A program made the position numbers and the translations under genes. From contig NZ_JAMBOQ010000001.1 of the NCBI RefSeq assembly GCF_023715685.1, positions 372,001 to 436,000 of the forward strand: a stretch of 64,000 bases of DNA, read 5' to 3'. A model generated the notes under the pieces. It saw nothing but the letters and a program-made list of their open reading frames with translations. It searched no databases and had not been told where the DNA came from. This DNA comes from Priestia aryabhattai (GTDB lineage Bacteria; Bacillota; Bacilli; Bacillales; Bacillaceae_H). The number at the start of each line of letters is the position of its first letter. Within the stretch, counting starts at the first letter, position 1. Below are positions 8,958 to 16,936 of this stretch, one piece after another.

Positions 8958-9577
8958 AATGGATAGGAGGGGTTTTCACCTTTTCTTTTATACTCTTCAT
9001 GAGCAGTTGGTTTGCCCAGTCAGCATTTGCAAACAACTCGACAGATTTTGTTGTGAAGATGGCTGAAACAAAATCGGCTCAATCCTTGAAATCTTCAGGG
9101 ACTGCTTCTACACCTCTTCCATCTCAGCTTATTATTCCAAAGCTTCATATCAAAGCTTTTATAAAAGGAATGGGCCTTACTAATCAAGGTGAAATGAGCG
9201 TTCCTGATAATGGTCATGATGTAGCTTGGTTTAAGCTTGGAGCAAGACCCGGTGAGGAAGGAAATGCGGTTATTGCAGGGCATGTTGATGACCAAAAAGG
9301 ACCCGCTATTTTTTATCATCTCGACAAGCTCATAAAAGGAGATGAAATTTTCGTAACCGATCAACAAGGTCAACAGCTGACCTTTGTTGTTACTAATAAA
9401 GCTTCTTACCCCCGGGATTCTGCTCCTATCAGAGAGATTTTCGGTCCAACTTTTCAACATCGGCTTAATTTAATCACCTGTACGGGAACATTTGATCATA
9501 AACAAAAAACTCATGAGCGCAGACTCGTTATTTATACAAGCCTCCGTCCGGAAAAAACAGCCGATGTTTCTCACTAA
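8954..9577 (+). CDS. class F-type sortase
   Basis: A 207-residue secreted or anchored transpeptidase with an N-terminal hydrophobic signal/anchor, then a sortase fold. The catalytic set is visible: His110 (AVIAGHVDD), Cys176 (LITCTGTF) and Arg189/190 (HERRLVIY). The lack of a C-terminal anchor and the LITCTG motif fit class F rather than class A. Its ATG overlaps the stop of the upstream MPKTG protein, its likely substrate. It would cleave between T and G and join the protein to the cell wall. Confidence 0.9.
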   Translation: MKWIGGVFTFSFILFMSSWFAQSAFANNSTDFVVKMAETKSAQSLKSSGTASTPLPSQLIIPKLHIKAFIKGMGLTNQGEMSVPDNGHDVAWFKLGARPGEEGNAVIAGHVDDQKGPAIFYHLDKLIKGDEIFVTDQQGQQLTFVVTNKASYPRDSAPIREIFGPTFQHRLNLITCTGTFDHKQKTHERRLVIYTSLRPEKTADVSH

Positions 9578-9599
9578 ACATCGGCGTTTGTTGCTTTTA
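9561..9599 (+). terminator. terminator after the sortase gene
   Basis: Stem CCGATGTTT/AAACATCGG around the stop codon, followed by CGTTTGTTGCTTTT. Confidence 0.75.
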
Positions 9600-9705
9600 A
9601 TTACATACTCGTTCGTTTTATTTAAATATTTACAAAGCCTTAATATGAACACAACATCTCGCTAGTAAACTAATGCACGCCCCCTCAATAAAAAGGAGTT
9701 TTGAT

Positions 9706-10524
9706 ATGAGACGAAAATGGTGGTTTGTAAGCTCACTCACTCTTTGTTTATGCGGTATTTTTATGTTTATCCATACGCAGGCAGCTTCTACTCAAGCAGA
9801 AAAAGTGGCGATTATTGCTCATCGAGGCGCCTCAGGATATGAGCCAGAACATACGATGCAATCTTATCTCGCGGCCGTACAGCAAAAAGCGGATTACATT
9901 GAACTTGACCTTCACATGTCTAAAGATCAGCAGCTTGTAGCAATTCATGACTATAAGATTGATCGAACGACAAATGGAACAGGATACGTAAAGCAGTACA
10001 CAGTGAAGCAGCTTCAGCGTTTAAACGCAGGAAAAGGTAATAAAAAAGCCCTCATTCCAACCTTAGAAGAAATATTTCGTACGTTTGGCAATAAGACAAA
10101 GTATTATATTGAAACAAAATCTCCTCATGAATATGCAGGTATGGAAAAGGAATTGTTAACGTTGATGGCTAAGTACAACATTCACACCGATCATGTTATT
10201 GTACAATCATTTAGTCCTGAAAGCTTAAAAACCGTCCATCGCTACCGACCTACTATGAAACTCATTCAATTAATTCGTTCCAAGCAAACTAATATGTTAA
10301 CAGATCAGCAGTTCAGACAAATTAAAACGTACGCGAGCGGCATCGGCCCTAAGGCAAATACGCTGACAAAATCATATGTACAAAAAGCTCGCTCGTATAA
10401 TTTAGATGTCCATCCTTATACAGTAAATGATGAAAAACAAATGAGAACGCTTATCGAATGGGGCGTAACCGGTATGTTTACTAATTACCCGGATCGTCTT
10501 TATAACGTGCTTCATAAAGAATAA
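9706..10524 (+). CDS. secreted glycerophosphodiester phosphodiesterase
   Basis: A GlpQ/UgpQ-type GDPD of about 272 residues with a signal peptide (MRRKWWFVSSLTLCLCG...QAAS). Active-site motifs are HRGASGYEPEHT, ELDLHMSKD and VAIHD, plus the family's TNG, KYYIETKSP and late NYPD. It hydrolyses glycerophosphodiesters to glycerol-3-phosphate and an alcohol outside the cell, useful for phosphate or teichoic-acid scavenging. I chose the ATG at 9706 for AAAGGAG 7 bases upstream over an in-frame ATG at 9673. No Pho box was identified. Confidence 0.92.
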   Translation: MRRKWWFVSSLTLCLCGIFMFIHTQAASTQAEKVAIIAHRGASGYEPEHTMQSYLAAVQQKADYIELDLHMSKDQQLVAIHDYKIDRTTNGTGYVKQYTVKQLQRLNAGKGNKKALIPTLEEIFRTFGNKTKYYIETKSPHEYAGMEKELLTLMAKYNIHTDHVIVQSFSPESLKTVHRYRPTMKLIQLIRSKQTNMLTDQQFRQIKTYASGIGPKANTLTKSYVQKARSYNLDVHPYTVNDEKQMRTLIEWGVTGMFTNYPDRLYNVLHKE

Positions 10525-10549
10525 ACACTTGCCGCGGCAAGTGTTTATT
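10520..10549. terminator. bidirectional terminator
   Basis: A perfect 30-base palindrome (half-site AATAAACACTTGCCG) between the convergent phosphodiesterase and ABC permease genes. U-rich ends occur in both directions. Confidence 0.85.
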
Positions 10550-10551
10550 CT

Positions 10552-11238
10552 TTATACATCTCTTCTATTGGCTCTCCACAAGTACAGGCTGATTAATACT
10601 ATGGCATAAAGTAAAGCCCAGCCAAACACTAAAAATTTATTTAACCCTTCGTTAATAAATTGAATGATTGCAGATACAGGCGGTAATACATACAGCAGCA
10701 ATCCGCCTCCTTGATACGGAAATGAAACGCCTGCTGCTGCAAGCGTAACGATTAAAATAAATAGAGGTCCAAACCAAGATAAACTGCCCTCTCTTACAAC
10801 ATCTCGTGTAAAAACAAGACCTATACTCATACCAAGCAAACTAAACGTCCAGTGAATAATAAACCCAAACACCATTTGCTTAGTGGATATGTCCACTTCA
10901 AACATATCAAGTAGCACGGGATAAGCAATTGAAACGGCGGATAAAAACGTAAACAGCAGGATACCGCTAATAAGTTTGCTCGTAAAGTACTTGTTCTTTT
11001 TTCCCACATGAAGTTTTGTAATAACTTCTTGATTGGAATCTTCAGCGTGAAACAGCGACATTGTAAACCAAGTGGTTAGAAAAAAGAGGTAAAGTGCCGT
11101 ATTAAAAAAGCTATCAAGCACTGGATTCGGTCTATATGTATAGTTCATACACAGCGAAATAATATAAAGTGCAAGCGGAGGAATATATCGATACGATTTA
11201 ATGTATGTAATAAAATGATAGCGAATCAATGCACCCAT
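10552..11238 (-). CDS. ABC transporter permease
   Basis: A 228-residue membrane protein with about six segments and no other domain, of ABC-2 type. It sits one base after the ATPase gene and is clearly its partner. The substrate is unknown. A single pair of this form is usually an exporter. Confidence 0.85.
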   Translation of the reverse strand: MGALIRYHFITYIKSYRYIPPLALYIISLCMNYTYRPNPVLDSFFNTALYLFFLTTWFTMSLFHAEDSNQEVITKLHVGKKNKYFTSKLISGILLFTFLSAVSIAYPVLLDMFEVDISTKQMVFGFIIHWTFSLLGMSIGLVFTRDVVREGSLSWFGPLFILIVTLAAAGVSFPYQGGGLLLYVLPPVSAIIQFINEGLNKFLVFGWALLYAIVLISLYLWRANRRDV

Positions 11239-11239
11239 C

Positions 11240-12082
11240 TTAAATTTCTTCCCTTTCCATATGATATAGCTTTACAACTTCAGCTTGAACAGCAAGCAAT
11301 TCTGCAAGAAACTCATTTACATATTTTTTATCTATATAAAAAATCCAGTAGTTTCCGTGCTGTTCAATTTTCGTACACTTTTCTTTTAATAAACGAAGCG
11401 GCTTATTGAGAATGACATTTGCCTCAATAACTGTTAAATGCTCAATGAGTTGAACGCGCTCATTCTTCAAAATACGCTGTGAGCCAATGGTGATAACGCG
11501 ATCCGCTACAGCATGGATGAGCCTTTCTTCATGACAAGTAAATACAATGGTCATCCCTCGTTCTTTGAGCTTTGTAAAAATTCTCTCTACTTCTAGCTGA
11601 GCACGAGCATCTAATCCAGATAGTGGTTCATCAAGCAATAGCAGCTTTGAAGAACTCAACAGCGCTTGCATCATGTTGACTTTTTGCTTCATTCCTTTTG
11701 AAAAAGAAATGATCTCTTCATGTCTAAACTCCACCATTTCGAAAGTTTCGAGCAGTTCTTCAATTCTAGAGGTGCGCTTTTTCTTAGACAATCCTTGAAT
11801 TCGTCCCATGTGCTGCAAATATCCTGCTAGCGTAAAACGCAGCTCCTGAGGAAACTGTTCCACCACAAATCCAGGCGTACCGGTTCCTTTGTGAAGGTGA
11901 ATAGATCCTTTAGTCGGTTTAGATAATCCGCCAATTAGCTTTAAAAACGTACTTTTTCCAGCACCGTTTTTTCCAACAATCGCGACAGTCTCTCCTTTAT
12001 AAAGCGTCGTATGAACGTTTTCCAATACGGTATGTTTTTTGTATACTTTTGCAACATTTTTTAATTCAATCAGTTTTTCCAT
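11240..12082 (-). CDS. ABC transporter ATP-binding protein
   Basis: A 280-residue ATPase with Walker A GKNGAGKST, signature FSKGMKQKV, Walker B LLLLDEPLSGLD and switch CHEE. A ~70-residue C-terminal extension follows the ABC domain. GAGGCGAGG precedes the ATG. It is transcribed with the downstream permease. Low-level similarity to CcmA-type exporters is all that can be said. Confidence 0.92.
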   Translation of the reverse strand: MEKLIELKNVAKVYKKHTVLENVHTTLYKGETVAIVGKNGAGKSTFLKLIGGLSKPTKGSIHLHKGTGTPGFVVEQFPQELRFTLAGYLQHMGRIQGLSKKKRTSRIEELLETFEMVEFRHEEIISFSKGMKQKVNMMQALLSSSKLLLLDEPLSGLDARAQLEVERIFTKLKERGMTIVFTCHEERLIHAVADRVITIGSQRILKNERVQLIEHLTVIEANVILNKPLRLLKEKCTKIEQHGNYWIFYIDKKYVNEFLAELLAVQAEVVKLYHMEREEI

Positions 12083-12184
12083 CCGCTGCCTCGCCTCTCC
12101 ATAATCCTATATATTAAATCATAGCATATTTATGGGGAATGTGCTTCCATCTCTATACGTTTCAGCTAAATTTTTCCGACACGA

Positions 12185-12213
12185 AAAAGCCTTTGATGTG
12201 ATCAAAGGCTTTT
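12185..12213 (-). terminator. terminator after the acetyltransferase gene
   Basis: 13-bp stem AAAAGCCTTTGAT/ATCAAAGGCTTTT, 3-base loop, T5 on the minus strand. Confidence 0.85.
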
Positions 12214-12711
12214 CATAGATAATACCATATGCTCTTCATCAATAAATTCACCATCTACTTGAAGAGCTCTTTTTTCATACGCATAAGGAGTAAAACCGAG
12301 GCTTTTGTATAGGGCTTTTGCTCCTTCATTTTCAGAAGCGACGGCTAGGTAGATTTGCAAAACATTCGTTTTGGAAAAAGCTTGTTCAACAGCGGTTTTT
12401 AACAGCTTCTTTCCAAGACCTTTTCCCCTTGCTTCAGGGGCTACGTACATGCCCCAAATATCTCCTTTATGCTGAACTTTTAAAGGCTTTTGCTGCTGAA
12501 ACCCTACAATCCCCACAAGTTGTTTTTCCATAAAAGCTCCTACTACAAATTCTGATTGGCTGCTTGGAAAATGATTTCGGATATCAGCAATTTCTTTTTC
12601 ATATTCTTCTTCATAACTTAAAATAAAACTTTCAGGATGATTTTTTAAAGCACGAAGACGGAGTTCAAAGTACACGTCAGCGTCTTCTTTTCCTAGCAAT
12701 CGTATATTCAT
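12202..12711 (-). CDS. GNAT family N-acetyltransferase
   Basis: A 169-residue single-domain GNAT enzyme with the acetyl-CoA loop EARGKGLGKKLL (~residues 94-105) and the later SENEGAKALYKSLGF motif typical of RimI/YjaB-like members. It would acetylate an amine of a small molecule or protein; the substrate is unknown. AAGGTG precedes the ATG. The stop lies in its own terminator. Confidence 0.92.
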   Translation of the reverse strand: MNIRLLGKEDADVYFELRLRALKNHPESFILSYEEEYEKEIADIRNHFPSSQSEFVVGAFMEKQLVGIVGFQQQKPLKVQHKGDIWGMYVAPEARGKGLGKKLLKTAVEQAFSKTNVLQIYLAVASENEGAKALYKSLGFTPYAYEKRALQVDGEFIDEEHMVLSMKSL

Positions 12712-12746
12712 TTTTTCACCTTAGTTTCTTATGTTTTCATTAACTA

Positions 12747-13952
12747 TTAAGGACTGTACACGCTAAATACTTCATTCCACCGATACAGCTCATAATAATT
12801 TCCCGGCAGGTCTAAGCCTGAAATAAGTACCTTGTCATTTTTCGTATCTTTTACACGCGTTAAAAGATTTGCTTGTTTTCGATTTGTGCGAATCCACATC
12901 GTTTGATTCGTTGCTTTATGATACACGGGCGCGTAATCTCCTAAGCCTTTTCGGGGAAATGTGAACTGACTTTGCTTATTGGTCTTTACATTCATACTAT
13001 ACAAAAAGGGCAGCGGCCTCTTTTTTTCATCATTCGACCACCCTGCTTCGGGCACACGTGAAATGACGATGTTATCTTTTTCTATCCAAGTGAAATCCCA
13101 ATCTGCGAAGCCTTTTGGGGTAAACACATGTTCTTTAAAAACCGGCATCTCTTTTAAAGTGAACTTTTTATTTTCGGTGGCGAACCTTCCTTCTCCATTA
13201 ATAAATGCCAGTACTTGCTCTTCATTACTCCACTTAAACCAATTGGGTACATTAAGCATATCTCCCACTACTTGAAAAGCTTTTCCTTCTTTTGTAATGA
13301 TGCACAGCTTATTTGCATCTGCAGACATCGAAGCCGTTGGAATAGCTATAAAACTAATCCATTGACCGTTAGGAGACCATTTGAAGCTGCTTGTTGTATA
13401 CGCAAAAAATGAATCATTTTCTGCTGGCAACGTCGTAAAAGCCTCTACTTTTTTCACATCTAACCCTGCATATTTGCTCACTGTATATAGCTTTACCGGT
13501 CCCCATCCCGTGGGCGTCAGCGTAGCAGCTGACGTAATTAAAAATCGATCTCCTTCTGGAAACCATGAAAATTGATCAACGCCTACGGCTACACGCTTCT
13601 TTTCATGTGTTTTAACATTGTAATATACTAGAATTCCATTTGAAATATACGCAAGCTCCTCGGCAACCGGTGACCATTGATAATGAGTCACATCATGTTC
13701 AACAATTATTGGTTTTCCTTTTAACGGTGCAATCATTAAGGAATCATTTTCTGCATAAGCAATCATATCTCCATGGGATGACCATTGAGGCATAGAGGCA
13801 TGACGGGCATAGGATAACTGCCTTTCGGTACCGTTATCATATACCCATAGGTTTCCTTGCCGTATAAAACTAACTTTCACTGAATTGGCAGCATCTATTT
13901 GCATAGGGAACAGCATAAGAAAAAGCAGACATAACGCTATTTTTTTCAACAT
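12747..13952 (-). CDS. secreted TolB-like beta-propeller protein
   Basis: About 401 residues with a signal peptide (MLKKIALCLLFLMLFP...DAAN). Repeated propeller blades follow, with motifs such as MPQWSSHGDMIAYAEN, YQWSPVAEELAYIS, FSWFPEGDRFLIT and FKWSPNGQWISFIA. These are the WD40-like/TolB beta-propeller pattern. No enzyme domain follows. I chose the ATG at 13952, 5-6 bases after AGGAG; a GTG two codons earlier overlaps that site. The role is unknown, probably an extracellular binding scaffold. Confidence 0.85.
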   Translation of the reverse strand: MLKKIALCLLFLMLFPMQIDAANSVKVSFIRQGNLWVYDNGTERQLSYARHASMPQWSSHGDMIAYAENDSLMIAPLKGKPIIVEHDVTHYQWSPVAEELAYISNGILVYYNVKTHEKKRVAVGVDQFSWFPEGDRFLITSAATLTPTGWGPVKLYTVSKYAGLDVKKVEAFTTLPAENDSFFAYTTSSFKWSPNGQWISFIAIPTASMSADANKLCIITKEGKAFQVVGDMLNVPNWFKWSNEEQVLAFINGEGRFATENKKFTLKEMPVFKEHVFTPKGFADWDFTWIEKDNIVISRVPEAGWSNDEKKRPLPFLYSMNVKTNKQSQFTFPRKGLGDYAPVYHKATNQTMWIRTNRKQANLLTRVKDTKNDKVLISGLDLPGNYYELYRWNEVFSVYSP

Positions 13953-14019
13953 GTTCACTCCTGTCTTTTTTTATAGCGTTACACAAATCTTCTTATCTCA
14001 TCACATTTTTGAAAAAATA

Positions 14020-14048
14020 AAAAAGCGCAGCTATTCGCTGCGCTTTTT
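14020..14048 (-). terminator. terminator after yidC2
   Basis: 12-bp stem AAAAAGCGCAGC/GCTGCGCTTTTT with a 5-base loop and T-run. Confidence 0.88.
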
Positions 14049-14053
14049 GTATA

Positions 14054-14872
14054 TTATGATTTTGACTTAGATTTTGGTGATGGCTTTGTTTTAGCTTGTG
14101 CTGTATTATTAGCCGCATCTTTTTCTTTTAATAAACTCATACGTTTTTTCAAGTAGTAACCTTGTCCAATTCCGAATAAGTTACCGATTACCCAATATAA
14201 TGCAAGAGCAGATGGAAGTGAAATTCCAGCTACTAAGATGAAGATTGGCATAATGTTCATCATCATTTTCATTGGAGGTTGAATTTCATCTGTCATACTT
14301 ACACGAATTTGTAAGAATGTCGTAATCGCTGCAACTACCGGTAAAATGAAGTAAGGATCTGGCTTTCCTAAACTTACCCATAAGAATGAATGCTGAGCAA
14401 TTTCATGCGTTCGTGCAATGGCATTATAAAATGCAATAATAATAGGCATTTGAATAAAGATTGGCAAACATCCGCCAACCGGATTAATTTTATGCGTTTG
14501 ATAAAGCTGCATCATTTCTTTTTGCTGCTTTTGCTGTGTTTCCGGATCTTTTTTACCAGCATATTTCTTTTGAATCTTTTCCATCTCTGGACGAAGTGCT
14601 TGCATAGCCATCGTGCTCTTTTGTTGTTTTAAAATAAGCGGTAATAGAACTAAACGAATGATAACCGTCGCAATGATAATAGACAGACCATAACTTCCGC
14701 CTGCCCATTCAGCAATTTTCGTTAATGCCATAGATAAAGGGTAAACAAAATAATGATCCCAGAATCCGCCGCTTGTAGCCGTGACCGGTGTTTTTGTACT
14801 GCTACAGCCGGCTAGAGCTAAAAGAAGCGCTCCCATTAAACCAAGCAATAATAATTTTTTATTTCTTTTCAT
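14054..14872 (-). CDS. yidC2: YidC/OxaA membrane protein insertase (YidC2-type lipoprotein)
   Basis: A 272-residue insertase. The signal peptide ends in lipobox LAGC (Cys23). Five membrane segments follow, with the groove arginine at residue 73 (IIATVIIRLVLLP), the same position as in SpoIIIJ. A cytoplasmic Lys/Gln hairpin holds ALRPEMEKIQKKY and a basic tail ends KPSPKSKSKS. YidC inserts membrane proteins with or without Sec. I call it YidC2 (YqjG-type) because of the upstream gene. The ribosome site AGGAGG can be sealed by pairing with the end of that gene (see 14876-14925), as B. subtilis does with mifM-yidC2. Confidence 0.93.
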   Translation of the reverse strand: MKRNKKLLLLGLMGALLLALAGCSSTKTPVTATSGGFWDHYFVYPLSMALTKIAEWAGGSYGLSIIIATVIIRLVLLPLILKQQKSTMAMQALRPEMEKIQKKYAGKKDPETQQKQQKEMMQLYQTHKINPVGGCLPIFIQMPIIIAFYNAIARTHEIAQHSFLWVSLGKPDPYFILPVVAAITTFLQIRVSMTDEIQPPMKMMMNIMPIFILVAGISLPSALALYWVIGNLFGIGQGYYLKKRMSLLKEKDAANNTAQAKTKPSPKSKSKS

Positions 14873-14875
14873 ATT

Positions 14876-14925
14876 CTTTCCTCCTAATAATGACTAAATG
14901 TATGAAGTGTTTTTCAGAAGGAAAG
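14876..14925 (-). promoter_or_regulatory. stem-loop that hides the yidC2 ribosome-binding site
   Basis: On the minus-strand RNA, CUUUCCUUCUGA (14925-14914, inside the last codons of the upstream ORF) can pair with UUAGGAGGAAAG (14887-14876). That is 12 continuous pairs including two G-U, with a 26-base loop. The 3' arm contains the whole yidC2 AGGAGG. The 5' arm begins directly after the DEED codons, so a ribosome paused there would cover it and free the site. Pairing was worked out by eye; no folding energy was computed. Confidence 0.75.
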
Positions 14926-15166
14926 GATCTTCTTCATCATTATTCTTCTCTTTAACTGGTGTTTTTCTATACACATGTATAAATACATTTCGTCTTTTCC
15001 ATATCGTTAATACTGAAGGATCGATCCCTGCATTCACATGGTCGGTGACAGGTTCCGCATGAAAAGCCGTAAACCTAGCTTCACGAAGCATATAATAACA
15101 AAGGATGTATAAAACGAAAGCAGATAAATACGGCGCATATAGAAAAAGATCGTGATAAAATTCCAT
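14894..15166 (-). CDS. MifM-like translation-arrest sensor peptide upstream of yidC2
   Basis: A 90-residue protein with one N-terminal membrane segment (residues ~7-27, FLYAPYLSAFVLYILCYYML) and a basic region with W56 (LTIWKRRNVFIHVYRK). Near the end it has NNDEED (DEED at 77-80) followed by PFLLKNTSYI. B. subtilis MifM is also a small membrane-inserted peptide upstream of yidC2. It stalls ribosomes at acidic residues near its end when YidC1 is low. The spacing between the aromatic/basic part and DEED differs from MifM, so homology is inferred from position, topology, the DEED run and the stem-loop. The start at 15166 has AAAGAGAG upstream; a TTG at 15199 is an alternative. Confidence 0.75.
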   Translation of the reverse strand: MEFYHDLFLYAPYLSAFVLYILCYYMLREARFTAFHAEPVTDHVNAGIDPSVLTIWKRRNVFIHVYRKTPVKEKNNDEEDPFLLKNTSYI

Positions 15167-15307
15167 GTGCCAGCTCTCTTTCTGACTATAATAGTACAAT
15201 CCAATATATGTAGTGTAGCATTTACGTTCCTGTTACACAACATCAACTTATCTCTTTGACTGTTCTACGTATTACTTTTTAAAAAGTTTCATATTTACGA
15301 CACAAAA

Positions 15308-15336
15308 TTTGCTCACCACAAGATATGATGAGCAAA
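15308..15336 (-). terminator. probable terminator after PTS EIIBC
   Basis: TTTGCTCA/TGAGCAAA stem followed on the minus strand by TTTTGTG. It lies between the EIIBC stop and the mifM-like gene. Confidence 0.55.
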
Positions 15337-15377
15337 TGTAATATCGTTCGCTATTGTTGTATTCTTACCGCTGTTCA

Positions 15378-16757
15378 TCAGTCTTCTTTTAATTTCATAA
15401 ACCACGTAACGCCGAATGCTACACCCACAGAAATAATCATACCGATTATATAGTGAATTAAATTGCTCATACCAAGCGGTGCAGCGATTGCCATCATTGG
15501 AATGCCCGTGAGTCCGTATGCATTGGCTACTACGTGCATAAGTACAACGTAGCCTCCCCCGGCTGCTCCGCCTATAGCCGCAGCAATAAAGGGCTTGCGA
15601 AGTCTTAAGTTGACGCCGAAAATAATCGGTTCTGTAATTCCTAAGAAGGAAGAAATAGCCGCTGGAATCGCAATTTTTTTCGTTTTGGTATTTTTCGTTT
15701 TAAAATAAACAGCTAACCCTGCTCCTCCCTGTGCTACATTCGCGCAGGCCCAAATAGGGAGTAAGAAGTTAACGCCAATCTTCGGATTAGCAAGCAGTCC
15801 TGCTTCAATGGCATGAAAACTATGCTGCAAGCCTGTTAATACAATGGTTGAATAAAAGCCTCCAAACAAAATTCCTGCAAACACTCCGGCTACATCGTAT
15901 AGAGACTGAAGGCTAATGGAAATTAAATCTCCAATATAGCGACCAAAAGGACCAATAAACACAAGTGACACAAAGCCTGTGATGATAACAGTTAAAAAAG
16001 GCGTAATGAGTAAATCAACAGAATTCGGCACAATTTTCCTCAGTCCCTTTTCAATTTTGCTCATGACGTAGATAGCCAATAAAATCGGAACGACCGTACC
16101 TTGATAACCAATAAGCGGAATACTTAGGCCAAACAAATCCATATATTCTGGTTTAGCATCTGCCAATGTCCACGGATTTAATAACATCGGATGCGTCAAA
16201 ATCCCTCCGATAACCGCCCCAAGATAAGGGTTTGAACCAAATTCTTTTGCAGCTGAAAACCCGATTAAAATTGGCAAAATAATAAATGCAGCACCTGAGA
16301 ACATATCTAACAACACAAACAACGCGCTATCTTCTGATACCCAGCGGAACGCTTTCATCATCCCGAGCAGTCCCATTAATAAACCACTGGCTACAATGGC
16401 TGGAATAATGGGAACAAAAATATTGGAAAGCATGCGGGCAAAACGAGCAAATGGGTTCATTTTCTTTTTCATTTCTTCTTGGTGATCCACTGGGGCAGCA
16501 GCCTCTTCAGCACCCAGTTCTTTAACAAAAGCAGCGTGAATTTTATTAACGAGACCGGTTCCAAAAATAATTTGAAACTGTCCTGAATTTGAAAAAGCCC
16601 CTTTTACATCTTCTATTTCATCCAAACCTTTTTGATCGATTTTGCTTTCATCTCGAATAACGAGGCGTAAACGCGTAGCACAGTGCTGAGCACTAGCAAT
16701 ATTTTCTTTTCCTCCTAAAAGCGGAACAAGTTTTTTAGCAATTTCTTTTACGTCCAT
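15378..16757 (-). CDS. PTS EIIBC component, sucrose/trehalose-type
   Basis: A 459-residue sugar permease. The N-terminal EIIB domain has the phosphorylated Cys26 in SAQHCATRLRLVI and the family motif GQFQIIFGTG. A linker and a ~10-segment EIIC domain follow (residues ~105-455; FLGITEPIIFGVNLRLRKP). Length and EIIB sequence resemble SacP/ScrA, so sucrose is a reasonable guess but no hydrolase gene is beside it. EIIA must come from another protein, probably the one encoded at 17802. Expression should depend on the antiterminator acting at the RAT/terminator just upstream. Confidence 0.92.
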   Translation of the reverse strand: MDVKEIAKKLVPLLGGKENIASAQHCATRLRLVIRDESKIDQKGLDEIEDVKGAFSNSGQFQIIFGTGLVNKIHAAFVKELGAEEAAAPVDHQEEMKKKMNPFARFARMLSNIFVPIIPAIVASGLLMGLLGMMKAFRWVSEDSALFVLLDMFSGAAFIILPILIGFSAAKEFGSNPYLGAVIGGILTHPMLLNPWTLADAKPEYMDLFGLSIPLIGYQGTVVPILLAIYVMSKIEKGLRKIVPNSVDLLITPFLTVIITGFVSLVFIGPFGRYIGDLISISLQSLYDVAGVFAGILFGGFYSTIVLTGLQHSFHAIEAGLLANPKIGVNFLLPIWACANVAQGGAGLAVYFKTKNTKTKKIAIPAAISSFLGITEPIIFGVNLRLRKPFIAAAIGGAAGGGYVVLMHVVANAYGLTGIPMMAIAAPLGMSNLIHYIIGMIISVGVAFGVTWFMKLKED

Positions 16758-16783
16758 CTTACTTCCTCCTTTTTGTATGTCAT

Positions 16784-16852
16784 AAAAAAAGCAAGACCTA
16801 AAATACGCTTATAAAAGACACATTTGTCCTTCATGCGCATCCTAGGTCTTGC
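16784..16852 (-). terminator. conditional terminator in front of PTS EIIBC
   Basis: Long imperfect stem on the minus strand (GCAAGACCTA..GATGCGC paired with GCGTATTTTAGGTCTTGC), then T7. Its 5' arm overlaps the RAT sequence, so the two structures exclude each other. Confidence 0.9.
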
Positions 16853-16874
16853 CTGCTTTACCAGTCACAATCCC
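16844..16874 (-). promoter_or_regulatory. RAT (ribonucleic antiterminator) site for the BglG-type regulator
   Basis: The minus strand reads GGGATTGTGACTGG then TAAAGCAGGCAAGACCT. This matches the SacT/LicT/SacY RAT pattern of two asymmetric half-sites (GGATTGTnACTG and GCAGGCAAnACC). When the active regulator binds, the overlapping terminator cannot form. Confidence 0.9.
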
Positions 16875-16936
16875 GATTATTCAATTAATACGCTTTCATT
16901 GTACTCAAAGCAACAATATTCGTCAATGGTTTTTTT

